A stretch of 64,000 bases of DNA from Tyto alba (lineage: Eukaryota; Chordata; Aves; Strigiformes; Tytonidae). This document shows, one piece after another, positions 22,745 through 34,969 of the stretch (within the stretch, counting starts at the first letter, position 1; the number at the start of each line of letters is the position of its first letter). The stretch lies in the NCBI RefSeq assembly GCF_018691265.1, contig NW_024881316.1, positions 12,194,819 to 12,258,818 on the forward strand, in the 5' to 3' direction. The notes under the pieces are model-generated. The model was given only the letters and a program-made list of their open reading frames with translations, was not told where the DNA came from and made no database searches. The position numbers and the translations under genes were made by a program.

Positions 22745-25170
22745 TGCCCTTCTGTCAACCCTCTGTTTTATTTTGAAAAGACTTAAAATCACAGTGTGTA
22801 AAATATATAAGGTTATGTAAACTAAGTAGGCTACAATGAAGACAATTATTGTTAAAGAAAAGAATGAGATTTTAGGATTTGAGAAAAGGGAGGAGTTGAT
22901 TCGTCCTGGGGAATACAGGACTTCCCACTTTCTGCTTTAATTTAATCCCATCTGTTTCATGACCAATTACTTATGAGCATTATCTTTCCCAGGAACACAT
23001 AATGTTGTCTGCATGACTTCAAGTTTGGACAGAAGGGCCATAAGGGTGGAGAGGCTTGTTTTGCTTTCTAGTTTTGGATGGAGGAGGCCACTAACTCCAG
23101 CTGAAGGAGTTAATCCCTCATTGGTTTAGGTCTCTAAGAACTGGCTGTTCTGAACAACACATACCTCTGAGTGCAGTCATAGTTGGGTTAAACCATGTCA
23201 CTTCTCACTTAGCACAGACACTGAAGTACTGAGAAAGCTGGTATGAGTCTTTCAACGGTAGAATTTTTTGGAAGGTATTTTTCCACTAGTCACTTAGTAA
23301 AACCCAAGTAGTGCTTCAAGCTGATTTATATGCTAGAGATGTTGAGAAGGGTTGACCAACCTTTTATTTAACTTTCAGGCCTGTCAGAAACTGGGATCTT
23401 ATAACCATAATTTATTCACTGGACAAGGGTTTGCATGCCTGGTTTCTTTCCCTCAAACATCCCTAAAAAAATCCTGACATATTGAATTGATTTTAGAATT
23501 AGCAAATGGCTAATTATACTTTGTCTTTAGTGGTCCACACATTGTGATAAATCTCTGAGTTTTTAAAAATATTTTCTGTACTAGCAGAAGAATCCCAGCT
23601 CACTTTCCACAATCTCCATTACTCATTTTGTATTACATGTGATAAAACCAAAAATAACTTGCACAAGAAAATCAGTGGCATTAAAAGCAGGAGCAAAAGT
23701 TACGCACAAGACGTGCTTGAAGTAATCCCAGTGTCAGTATGGAAAATTACTCCTTTTTCCGAATGCTAGCAATGAAAACTTAAAGAGAGGAAAATTATGC
23801 ATCTTTATATTTATTGTTATCCCATGTGAGAATATGCTGTCATTACCCAACAGATAAGTATTTGGTGTAAACAACATGGAGCCTGTATGAAATCCAACAT
23901 TGCATTTCACTGGAGCAAGAATCTGACACTTGTACTTTATAAGGAGAAACAGAAATCATGAAGCTTTCCCTGCTGTTGTAAAAAAGGATGGTCATGTTAC
24001 TGTGTGAACAGGTATTTGCTAAGTATAACCATACCTTCATTCATACCTCCCCCACTCACAAAGAGAAAAACCCATCAGCAACCAACAAAACAATTTTCCC
24101 AAATATATTCCTCTTGTATCTGCCTGAGACTGAACAATCTCCATTCCTGGTAAAAAGTAAAAGTGAAGCTTTTAAGCTGTTTAACTTGATGGATGTAATT
24201 TGTCACGGACTACAAAATTCTAGTGATTTTGCATAGTAAATGTAAACAGCAAGGAGAAGACAAATGTTTGGGTGAGAAATATCACCTAGCTGAAATATGG
24301 CCTTCATGGGCTTCACAAAAAATGATGGAAGTAATGGAGAGAAAGTAGCATATATCATAGGGAACAATTATTGTTGTCCATCTACATAATACCACCATCT
24401 TGCTGGATTTCTTTTCTACCCTCTTGGTACTGGCAAGGCGAGTGACTAATATATTTAGTGTTATGAGAACTCCACAAGGCAATGACATCACATTACTCAA
24501 TTCGTCTCCTGTGTCCTCCAAAGAGTCAAAGGTCTCGTGTACACTCAAAAGAAAATCAAGTGACCTAGTCTGAAATGAAACCACTTTCCAACATAAACAA
24601 AACCAAAGATCCAGTATTTTTGCAGTTATGACAAACTAATTTGAAACTTAATGGTTTGGCCCTCACTTTGAATTAGTCATTTTTTATTTTATTTTTTTGT
24701 TAAGTGAAAGAAAAATGCCAAATGTTGTCAGACCATGAAACTTATTGGTATGAGATTTCTCTGTTAGATGATGTTTCCTACACTGATCTTATGCTGCCAA
24801 CAACTAAAATACCTTTTAATGTGTTCTGGCTTTTAATGTATAGCACTGCCTGCATTCCATATGTTTACCATTATCCATAGGCTCATCAGTCCCCTTTATT
24901 TTCAATAGAGGCAGTTGTGGAAGGAGGCCAGATTGTGCAGCAACACAGTTCCGGTAGTGAAATTAGCAACTGCACAATATTCCCAGAGAAGTAGTCCTGT
25001 TTGATTCTGGCCATAAGCCTATTTCTGACACAAATAATGTCCATAGGAAAGAAATGGTATCTGTATGTACGTTTGTAAGAGCATTCGTGTACAATATGGC
25101 ATACAGTATGCACATTCACAGGGCACATTTCATGTGCAGCTCAGATCTTCACCAGGGTCAATAACCATTG
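22745..25170. other. Intergenic sequence, no gene recognised
   Basis: AT-rich DNA. Small imperfect features only, such as a 7-bp stem around 23,091-23,111 (taactcc / ggagtta). A 100-codon minus frame at 24,282-24,584 has no recognisable motif. Confidence 0.55.
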
Positions 25171-25175
25171 GTGAC

Positions 25176-25310
25176 TCCATTTTATAATGTAAGAAATCAA
25201 GGTATTGAGGTGCAGGGATGCCAAGTAACTTTCCCAGAGTCCTGCCATGAGTGTGAGCCAAGCTAGAAGCAGAATGTAAGGCTGCAGCTCTGCAATGTCC
25301 TGTCCCTGGT
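25176..25310 (-). mobile_element. MIR-like ancient SINE fragment
   Basis: Read on the minus strand, the segment has the order of a MIR-type SINE. The plus-strand text runs 'ttttataatgtaagaaatcaagg', 'gccaagtaactttcccagagtcc', then 'agctagaagcagaatgtaaggc'. These correspond to the reverse complement of the MIR tail and core (family knowledge). Divergence is high, as expected for a repeat that predates birds. Confidence 0.65.
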
Positions 25311-25314
25311 GGCA

Positions 25315-28195
25315 GTAATGGCCAGAGGTATTTCTGTGTCTCACTCCATCCCCCTGCTCTTCTCCTGGTCTCTGAGATGCAGTATAATTCTCCTGCGGCT
25401 CTGCCACAGCAGCTGTTTGTGGGGAAAGGCTGTGAAACAGGTCAGGAAAACGGCTTTAAGAAAAACTTTTTTTTATTTTTTTTTTTAAAGGAGAGAAGGC
25501 TTTTTTCAAATTCAGACCTTTCGCCTTATCAGGGTCACTGCATTGCTGCAAGAGCCATTTTGTCAGCATAGTCTGAAAGGAGGAAGGGGTGATAGGCAAG
25601 AGAGGGCAAAAAGACAGGGATGCCATAAGCCATCATTAGCACATCCATGGCCTAAGTTATCCATACATGCTGATGACATCCATGTGGTACTCTGCAGAAC
25701 AAGGCAGTAAATTGAAATTATCACGTGCCTTTCACTTACCTCACTCCCAATTCCCTGTCTGCTCTACAACATACCCTTCCTGTACTTCACTTTCTCGTAA
25801 TGAACTATTACTAAAAAACCCATAAACTCCTCCTATTCCCTGAACATTGAATATTTATCCTCAGCTTACCCTGTGTTTGGTCTTTGCATAAGCAATATTT
25901 AGATGTGGACTGGTAGCACTTAGAGATGAAACTAGGAGTTTTCTCAGTGGAAGAAAAAGCACCCATGGCATAAATGGTAGTTGCTGGTTTTAGGTGTGCC
26001 AAAGTTCCAGTGTTTATAGGAAGGTAATTGAAGGTCACTTTTTCAGGTGCTACCCAGGTAGGAGTTACAGTTCATTCATCCATTCATCCTTCCTCCCTAA
26101 AAGAAGCAAAACCACCATTTTGGGATAGCTGAGGCATGTGGTTTGACAGAAGAGCCAAGAAGAAAGCCCATTAGATGTGCAATCCATTCATAATTGAAGG
26201 TAAGCTCACATCACCAAATTTCACTTACATCTAAACTGGGCTAATACCCACCTCCCATATACACCCAGCAATCAAATATACCCACAGCTTTTACTGTCTT
26301 CACCATGAGTGCTGCTCAACCTTATGGGATCACAGGGAAGTTTTTGGACATGGAGAGGTGGTATTGTCCTGGGATGGTTGTCACTGACTCACCCCAGACG
26401 GGTACCAGCACCACACTGCACAGATGCAAGCCTGCAGAAAAACATGTGTCACAGATGGCTCCCGGACATGTCCCATGGGTGCCTCTGCCACTGGGTGCTG
26501 TAAGGTGGGGTGATGGCGTGGCCTCCAGCCACCCAGCCATGGTGTAAGGCATCTCCTTGACATCCCGCCAACACAGGAGTGGTCAAGCCCAGAACTGCTC
26601 TGTTCTGCATCTCCCCGCCACGCTCCTTGCTCCCCAACAGGCACATGGCTTCCACCACCTCCTGCAGCCCAGGAGTCGCCGAAAGCTTAAGGTACTTTAC
26701 CAGCCATTACAAGCCAGTTAAAGTCCACATCTAAGTACTCTAATAATTGGGGATGGGGACTCCAGTATAAGCCTACTGTAACCTCCATGCTTTAATCTAG
26801 CCCCTAGTATCATCGCTTTTCTCAAGCAGAATGAAAATACATTATCTACCATTACCTTTTCAAAACTGTGCCTTGGCTTGGTTTGCTTCTTTTCAGTTTC
26901 TTCTCTGGATCTGTCTTTATCACATTAAGCTTGAATTTCGCAAAGTTCCCGTCATATTCCTGCGTACTTTTGCCTTTTCCTACTTAGTTTATCTGGGGAG
27001 CTATACTCATAGTATTGTAGGGAAAGACGGTTTTAAGATGTGCTGGCTGCTCCTGTGCTGGTCATTTGGAGCTTGGAGCATGTATAGAACAAACTTCTGC
27101 CAGCTTATGTGGTTGTGCTTGTTTTCTGAATAACATGGTTGTCAAGTGGGCTTTTAATACCTCTTCTCCACTGGTCACCTCAGACAGGCCTATCTCCTGC
27201 CTCCTGGCAATGCAAGGAATGCTCCTTCTGCTTCACTGTGCTCATACACAATAGTTGGACCTGGTGTTATGAGCATGATGTTGACATTTCCCAGAAAATC
27301 AGCCTGGAGGATCATGACTGCTTCCATCTGGCCTCAAAATCTAGGGGAGTATTAAAGTTTTTTCTTAGATGAATGTAGCCAAGTTGCCTGTTCTGTCTGC
27401 CATTTTTTAAATCCTTTCTAGGGTAGAAATTGGGTAATTTGACTTTGTTTATCAAACATTCAAAATAAATGTCCATTAAATATATATTCAGCACATATTC
27501 AACATATAGTGAACATATACTCAGAGGTGCAAATATAGATTTATATGTGCATGTCTACATGAATGTATTTAAATACATAGCAGACTAAATTCTCATTTAA
27601 TATAGGTCTATGTATACAAGCCAGCATTCTGAAGTTACTTGACAGGTGAAACCAAGCAAAGAACATTCTTATCTGCCCTATAAATAAGCATGTGTGAAGG
27701 CTACTCACGGAAACCAGAGATTAAATACTTGATAGAGTGCTCCGACAGTTTTCCAGCCCTCCCAGTGTCATGTTGCTTTTAAGCACGCAACACTGCAACC
27801 ACACCAAGATCCAGGATTACAGAGTTGGTGGAAAAGGAAGGTGCACACGGGCCAGTGGAGGTCCTATTTAATTCCTTATCCACAAGTTCACACTATTTGT
27901 GCTATGCCACTGCATTCTCTTGTGCATGCTCAAGGACATGAGATTAAAAGAGCAGAGGCTGGGTGAAGGATGCATGGAAATAGGAACAGAATCAGAGTGG
28001 AGAAGAGGTGTTTGTTACATCGTGTCTGCTTTGGTCCTTCTCTGTCTGCATGAAGCCTGAGTGCTGCCACTGATCCAAAAAGCTCCCATCTACTCTGTCC
28101 TTTTACTCTATGCTTGTAGGCACAGCTGGACAGTCTCGGCTCCCCAGCACCAGGAATGAAAATCTGAAGAGAGAAGTCTTCAACCTTCTGGAAAA

Positions 28196-28226
<31 letters not shown>

Positions 28227-31200
28227 CAGAATTTTGTAGAACAAATTAAGTGGATGGAAACCTCCTCTCTCTGCCATACTAGACCTGATCAAAGAAACTC
28301 CATGCAACTTAAGACAGCAAGTGGCATGGCAGAAATGTCACTTGAATTCTTGAATTCCCAAGAACTTTGGATGTGTCACTACTATTGTATGCAGTGAAGA
28401 AGCCACGCGTGACACCCTGCGAGGTGATCCAAACACTAACCAGACCTTTCATCTGCTTGCGAATGGTCTCAGCTGGGTGTGTTTGCTGGAAATGTGTCCT
28501 TTGGAGTTTGGCCACCCTTTTTCCCTTGCTCCAAGTGCTGCTGGTGTGTTTGCTGGTAGTCGCGGTATTTATGTTAGAGAAAGAAAAAGTAACAGAAATA
28601 ACCCCTTCATGGTAAAAGTTGGAATTGCTAGGAAGTAGAAGATTCATTTATTTCTCTTTTTTTTTCTCCACATGCCGTTCCAGCGATGATGGCAGTGGCT
28701 TTGCACTGAGTTATACAGATATCACATAGGACACAGCTGCGGTGAAGGGGGACAAGTAATGTTTATGAGGGAACACATATCCCTAGCATCCTTAGAGACC
28801 CTTAGAGTTCCTATGTGTTGTGTTTACAACCAGGGCAACTGCCCTTTGTCTTCGTGTAGGAAGGACAACTGAAGTATGTCTGCCTTCACTTGGGAAACCC
28901 CTGCATGAAGAGAGCGATAGTGAATGCACAAGTGCAAGTATCCACCTTAGGTAAGAGAAGCTGCTCCATTACAGTGCAACATCTTCCTCCATCCCCAAGT
29001 AGTTCTTCACTGTTGAGGTGAGCTCATGGAGGACTGATCAGTGTCAGGGTGCCCAAAGCAGGCTCACTGGAGAAGGGTGGTTCAGATATTTGCTATCATT
29101 GAGCAGCCATTCAGCTACATCTGGTACAGGTTTATAGATCTTTCTGAGTAGGATCTTGCTGAACAAGACTGGTCAAAAAAACAAACTTCTCAAAACATGC
29201 AATAGGCTAAGAATACTAAACCTCATATATATTTGATGGATGATATATAGCAGCACAAGGAATGGTACTGAGTACACCAGTTGAATTTTTTACCCCAAAA
29301 GGTGATACCATATGAAAAGTGTGTACATATAATTCCCAGTTATTTGGCTTTTGTGCATGCCATCACATGCTGATCAACAAGACACTGATAAAAATGATTC
29401 CCCTTTGCTAAGCAATGGGCAGAGGAGCCAAAGCAGACTAAAATTCTTGAGATGCTTGCTTCTGTTCTTTACTTTGAACTTGTTTTTTCTTTGGGGCTGA
29501 CAGTGAAATAACAGTCATGGTTATGGCACAAATTCAGTTCTACTGTGAACTTTTCAAGATACTATATTGTATCCCAGGGCATCATCATCTAGGTCACTAA
29601 ATGTAACGACACTTCGCTGGTAGAGGGGTCATAGTGATAGTTTGCAGAAGGACACCTGAGGAAGAAGGAAAGATGAGGACAAATAGGCCAGCTCAAACTT
29701 TCTCTTGCAACTCTTCTGCTTTGTATTTGTCAAACTCTATGCAGAGCTCTTTTGCATCATTTTGAGGATTTGGGGGGCTTTGGCATACATTTGCTTCAGT
29801 TGGAGGAAAATAAAAATATCCCTCATCATCTAGAAGTGTATTAGTGGTTTCCTTCCATATTCTATCTCATTCTGTGGAAAGCTATTTCAACTTAGAGTGT
29901 ATTACAAGGAAATCTTGAAGAAGCTAAGTCTTATTTTGAAACTGTTTGTTGAGTCTCAATGCTGTTGAGAACATATTCAATAATGCTGATTAAATCCAAC
30001 ACTTATTGACAAATGAGAGCACCTATGACACGAACACTGGTGCATACACATAATCATAACTCTAGCACAGACAAAAAAGTACTCAGTAACAAAGACCAAA
30101 GATGTGTAGGAAAAACGTGCTATGCCAAAAAGCAAGGAGATATAACTTAAACATATTTTCTGTGAGCTTCTGATAAAACTGATAAAAAAGTTGCTGATTT
30201 GCCACCCTTTACATCTCACTTCTAATCCCAAAATTAAATTAATTAAAGTTATCTACATTTGTCCTAAACATGCCTGGAACATTATATATTTGAGTCATGA
30301 TTATATGATGAATATTTGATTTATGTTCATTGTATACTTGGGGAAAGTATTACAGACTCAAAATGTGCCTAATAACAATTTAACTTATTGAAGACTTAAA
30401 TAAGAGTGCCAGGAATTTGAAATATGACCTAATGGTGGCCAAAGGGAAAATTCAAAGACTTAAGACATAACATAAAGTACTATGATTTTAAAAATGAATG
30501 GACTGGAGAACTTTGCTCAGAAAATTGAATTTTGCAGGACTTAATTAGCTGGGTTCATTCTTTTGAAAACTACTATTTCATTTTTTTTAATGAGGGCTTT
30601 CAGTTCCCTTGTGTATTCTGGGACTATTTGTTTACCCAGAGACGATCATGTGCTTGGCACGAAGAGTTAGTTGCAATACAAATGGGCAAGTAAAGCAATA
30701 TACATCAATAACACGGAATGTAACCGTCAGCGGGAAGTATTACTAGTTGCTCTGGCTTGAGCTTGTGCTGGCAGAAATAAAAACAATACCATAATTTAGA
30801 AAGGATTGAAGTTGGTGGATTCCATGGAAGGCATATGAAGAAGAATATTTAGTAGAGAAGTTAAAGGCAGACTTTTCCTCATGCTGAAATAGAACGAGCA
30901 GCGCATATATGTGAATTAGAAGGCGAAGAAAAGCAATTAGATGTGACCAAGCAGTGACTGGCTGAAGATGATGGTGTGTATTAGCAGAACAAGACCTACA
31001 TTATGTAGCTTTCAAAGCAGAATTAACTTAGAAACAAAGCAGGAGGGCATGTATCCACCTTGATAACAAGCTAGATCAATTCTTGAGATTGTATTTTTGT
31101 ATGCAAGGAAGGAGGTAAGATAGAAGTTGCTACAAAAGAGAGAAGATTATCAGATCTTGGATACTCTGAATGAGAGGACAAAATGTGGGTTAATGTGGAG

Positions 31201-32999
31201 AGAATTTGGCAAGAACTGACCAGAGTGAGACAGAGAGGGGAAAAAATTACAAAAACTAGACCAGAAAAACTATATCAAAATTAAGAGCTATAGTTTCTGT
31301 AGATTCATTTACTTTTCAGGACATTTTTCCTTGTTTTCTAACATCAAAAATCTCATCCAAATGGGTCTTCAGGAATTGCTGTATCTGTATGACAGCTACT
31401 TCTTGATTGAAATGGGGGCTTTGGTGTGGGTTTGGGCATTGATGGAAGGATCCAAATTCTAATTTTAGTTTCTAGGCTTTCCTGAAGGCTGACAGAGTCT
31501 GGATCCACTCAACCTCTTGGGGAAGGTTGTCCCACTTGGAAAAGCTTACAGCATTTCTGAATATAGTGAGGAGGATGCAGCCGTGGTCATGTGCACAAAG
31601 CACATAGCAACTGCCTCAAACTTTGATTAAAATATGTATCCTTCAGTTCGTTATCATGCCTTAGCTGTAGCTTTTGTAAGGCAGAAGAAACTATACGATG
31701 ACTCACTTTGTTCTCATGGGTGCTCAAGGCAATTCAGATAACTGCATGTGTTTTGCTCAAAGACTGACACACTTCAGGCTTCAAGACATTATTGAAGGCA
31801 GAGAACAAAAATCAGCCAGGAAGTCCCTGTACTGTGCAAACATGACTAGGCAGGATATGTCTAAATTATTCCGGTAGGTAAACCAGTACCACAAAGAAGA
31901 TAAAAAGATAAAGTATCTCTAGAGTCCCTACCAATCTGATGGAAAGGAAAATCCCTTCCTCACCCAAGTGCACAGAGGAGCCCAATCCTGTGAGCTGAGT
32001 AGCTAAATTTTTCCCAAAGGTTTGCTACACCAGTTTAGTGTGCTGATCTGTCCTGTCCCAGCATGTTCCTTTCTAGCTCTGAACAAAGCTTGCACTAACC
32101 AGGTATTTACCCAGTTTCCCAAAATCTTTCCTAGGCACAGTGCTGTTGCAGCCTTGGAGCTAAACTGAGGGTAATTTAGGTTGACACAAGACAAGGTCAC
32201 TACAGTGAGACGCCACACCCTTTGCTTCTTTAGAGGAAAGCAAAAACAAAATCACAGCATTCCCAGGTTTCATCCAGATTATAACCCCTCAGGCAGTCTT
32301 TTGCTGTCTGTTGCTCAGAAACATAAGATTAATTTCAAAAGTTGTCTTAATGAAGAAAGGCAAGTGTTGTGACACTACTCCTCTTCCTCCTCACAATGAC
32401 CATGGAAGAATGGCATGACCAGAGGAACCCATCGGCTCCCAGAGTCCAAGACCACCAAAGGCCATCATGATCATGCAGGCCAGCCTCCTCCCTCCCTTTG
32501 CAAATCCAGACCTAACCCATTTTGTTGCAGAGGTGCCAGACAGACATGCTTTTCAGAAACATACCTAAGTTTACTGAAGTCTGCAGTCTTCTGTGGTGAA
32601 GTTCTCACATGTTTAATTACCTTCATAACTAGGAAATTGCTTCTTATACAGGTTAGGTTGACTGTTGAACTCTGACTCCTTGCTACTGGATATTGTTACA
32701 CTTTTGTCAGTAAATCTGAAAGTCCGTTGTCCCAGAGGAGTGCAGCTCTCACAGTCATTTACAGATCAAAGCCCGGTCCTTGACGTAGCTGGGACCTAAG
32801 ACATAATTTTTTTCAGAAATTGGGATTTCCTTCACAGACTGCCTCTGGAAGCTGATGGGAAGCCACCAGAAGGATTTAAATATAGAATGATGTGCATATG
32901 GTGGCCTGATCTATAGACATGGCAGATGCCTCCTTTTTGTAGCAGCTGGAGCCTGTGTATCACCTGTGCATTTAGCTCAAGACACACAAACCACAGTAA
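25315..32999. other. Intergenic sequence, no gene recognised
   Basis: Mostly AT-rich, with a GC-rich patch at about 26,300-26,690 that has overlapping open frames on both strands but no known motif. Contains T-rich tracts near 25,468-25,488 and an AAAAC simple repeat at 28,192-28,228. The stretch 29-32 kb is plain AT-rich DNA in which I see nothing. Confidence 0.55.
28192..28228 (+). repeat. (AAAAC)n simple repeat
   Basis: An A-run of about ten bases passes into five tandem ACAAA units. No SINE or LINE body was recognised beside it, so it is called a microsatellite. Confidence 0.9.
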
Positions 33000-33003
33000 T
33001 CCA

Positions 33004-33041
33004 GATGGGGGGTTGGGGGGTGGAGGGTGAGGGGTGGGGCT
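33004..33041 (+). other. G-rich tract with G-quadruplex potential
   Basis: Five G-runs of three to six bases are separated by loops of one to four bases (GGGGGG-TT-GGGGGG-TGGA-GGG-TGA-GGGG-T-GGGG). This satisfies the usual four-run quadruplex pattern on the plus strand. It lies in a GC-rich patch with no recognised gene. Confidence 0.75.
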
Positions 33042-34814
33042 GAACCTCAAAAGGAGTAGGGGCTTTGTTCCCAGCTGGAAAGAAGGGATTACTTCCCTAG
33101 CAAGCAGGAAGGGGCAGGGTCTGACACTAACAGCACCTGGTCCTTCCATGTCCAGGGCACCCAGAGTTAAAAACAGTTTGGATTCTGCTTCAGTCCATTG
33201 TTTCTCCTCCAGGAGGTTGTCTGCATGTGTCTTCCACTGTAAGAGCAGCCACCACTGCAGAGGTGGAACCTCTGACTTGCCCACAGGACGATCAGAGTGG
33301 AGTGCAAAGTCAAACCTTAACTCCCTAAACCCCAGATCGTTCCTTCAGAAGGACTTTTCCTCCTCAGTGTTGGCCCAGCTGAGCTGACCCTGAGCATGGT
33401 CATCCAGAGGAGTGAGAGTGAGCAGAAAAGAGGGCAGGAACTGACATGCAAAAGACAGTAGAGCAGAGAGAGTGTTGATGAAATTTCAGCACCAAGACAG
33501 TAAAAAAAAGGCATGTGATCATTTTACAGTATTAAGGAATAGTGAGTAAAAGAAAATGTTGCCGTAGAGAGAACCCACAGGGACATCAAGAGAGTGAGAG
33601 AGGAGGGAAGAAACCACAAAATAGCCTGAAGGCTGGGGGTGGCTGCTGACAGCTGACCTCTCTCAACAGTCTCTGAGTTAGGCTCCTATGTGAGGATTGC
33701 AGTTTTTGACTCCAAGGTCCTCTTCACTTCTAAATCCTAAACTGCTGTGGTTGCCGCATGGATCCAAATAGTGAAAAAGGGTCTTAGTCCCTCTCTTACT
33801 GCAAGTGTATCAATTGCTGTGCTGAAAAATCAGTTCCTTAATCCAAAAACCACCCTCTTCTGGCAAGAATATGAGCAGAGGAACAGAGATCAGTGACTCC
33901 AAAATGGCTGGGATACCAAGAGCTTTCTGAGAAACAGATTAACAAAGCACTTCAGTAAAAAGGATTAAAAAAAAAAAAAAAACCTCAGTAAACTAGATAA
34001 AAGCGAGAAAATATTGACTCTAGAAAGTTATTAGTAAGCAGGAGATGCTTAGAATATGTGATCACACAAGGAACTTGCTATCTGCTAGACATGAGTGTTG
34101 AGGGATGTGAGGGGATTAAAAAGGAAACTTATTGCAGCACATGGAATCTATTTTTGATTTCCAGGAATATTGGGAGGTATGGGAAATTTTGAGGGGAAAA
34201 AAAAAAAAACAAAACCAAAAACAAAAACCAAATACGGTACTACTCATCCAAAAAGGAAGAATGACTCTGACTATTATTGTCGCATGGGAAAACTTTTTAA
34301 ATGGCTATAGATAATGGACTCCTGAGCAATACCAGAGCTCATTGTACACAACAGCTTTTACTAGATATGCTCAACTATTAGAGGAAGGAAAAGCAGTAGC
34401 AATCATACTTGGAAATATGTGTTTGGCCCCCATGTTTTGCAAAGTAATAAAGCTGTCTCTGGCATGTCTAGTTCTCATGGAGACCGAGGACTTGACAAAG
34501 GGCAGCAGATAAAGAAATGCAGTAAAATGGCAAAATATAGAACATAAGAGTCTAAACGTTCAAATCCAAAGAAGTACTTTCGATTAGCTTATTTGTACAG
34601 TTCATGTGCACACTCACAGCATGCAGCAAAGAAAAAAGGTGAGTAATGCAGTTTAGCATCAACTGCAATGAACATGAAGGTCCTACCATGAATGATGATA
34701 GATCCAGACCCATTCAATACTTTTCTTTGTGATTTAGGGGAGTGAGATACAAATATTTTATAAGAAAGGACTGAAAAGGTTATGACTGCATGAGGCTCTC
34801 TGCAGTATTGATGT
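33042..34814. other. Intergenic sequence, no gene recognised
   Basis: A 150-codon minus frame (32,832-33,284) and a 117-codon plus frame (33,034-33,387) overlap in a GC-rich patch. Neither shows a domain. Further right are a purine-rich stretch (about 33,585-33,615) and A-runs at 33,967-33,982 and 34,197-34,209. Confidence 0.5.
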
Positions 34815-34960
34815 AAAGAAAACAGGAGAAGAGAGCAGATGTTTGGAGGTCAAGGAAATTTCTGGGAATCAGATATCTGTAGAGGTAGCCACCAGGCAAG
34901 GAAAACTGAGCTCCTGTTAATGACCTCCAAACATCTGCTCTGCTCACTCCCCTGTTTAGT
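34815..34960. repeat. Inverted repeat with perfect 21-bp arms and 68-bp spacer
   Basis: The left core arm is 34,832-34,852 (agagcagatg...gaggtca). The right core arm is 34,921-34,941, its exact reverse complement. Beyond the cores the pairing continues imperfectly outward: aacagg at 34,821-34,826 faces cctgtt at about 34,951-34,956. The whole could fold into a long hairpin. A perfect local 21-bp inverted pair is very unlikely by chance. It could be a remnant of a small foldback transposon, a local inverted duplication or a structured RNA. No open frame or known family is associated. Confidence 0.85.
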
Positions 34961-34969
34961 TTCTACTAT

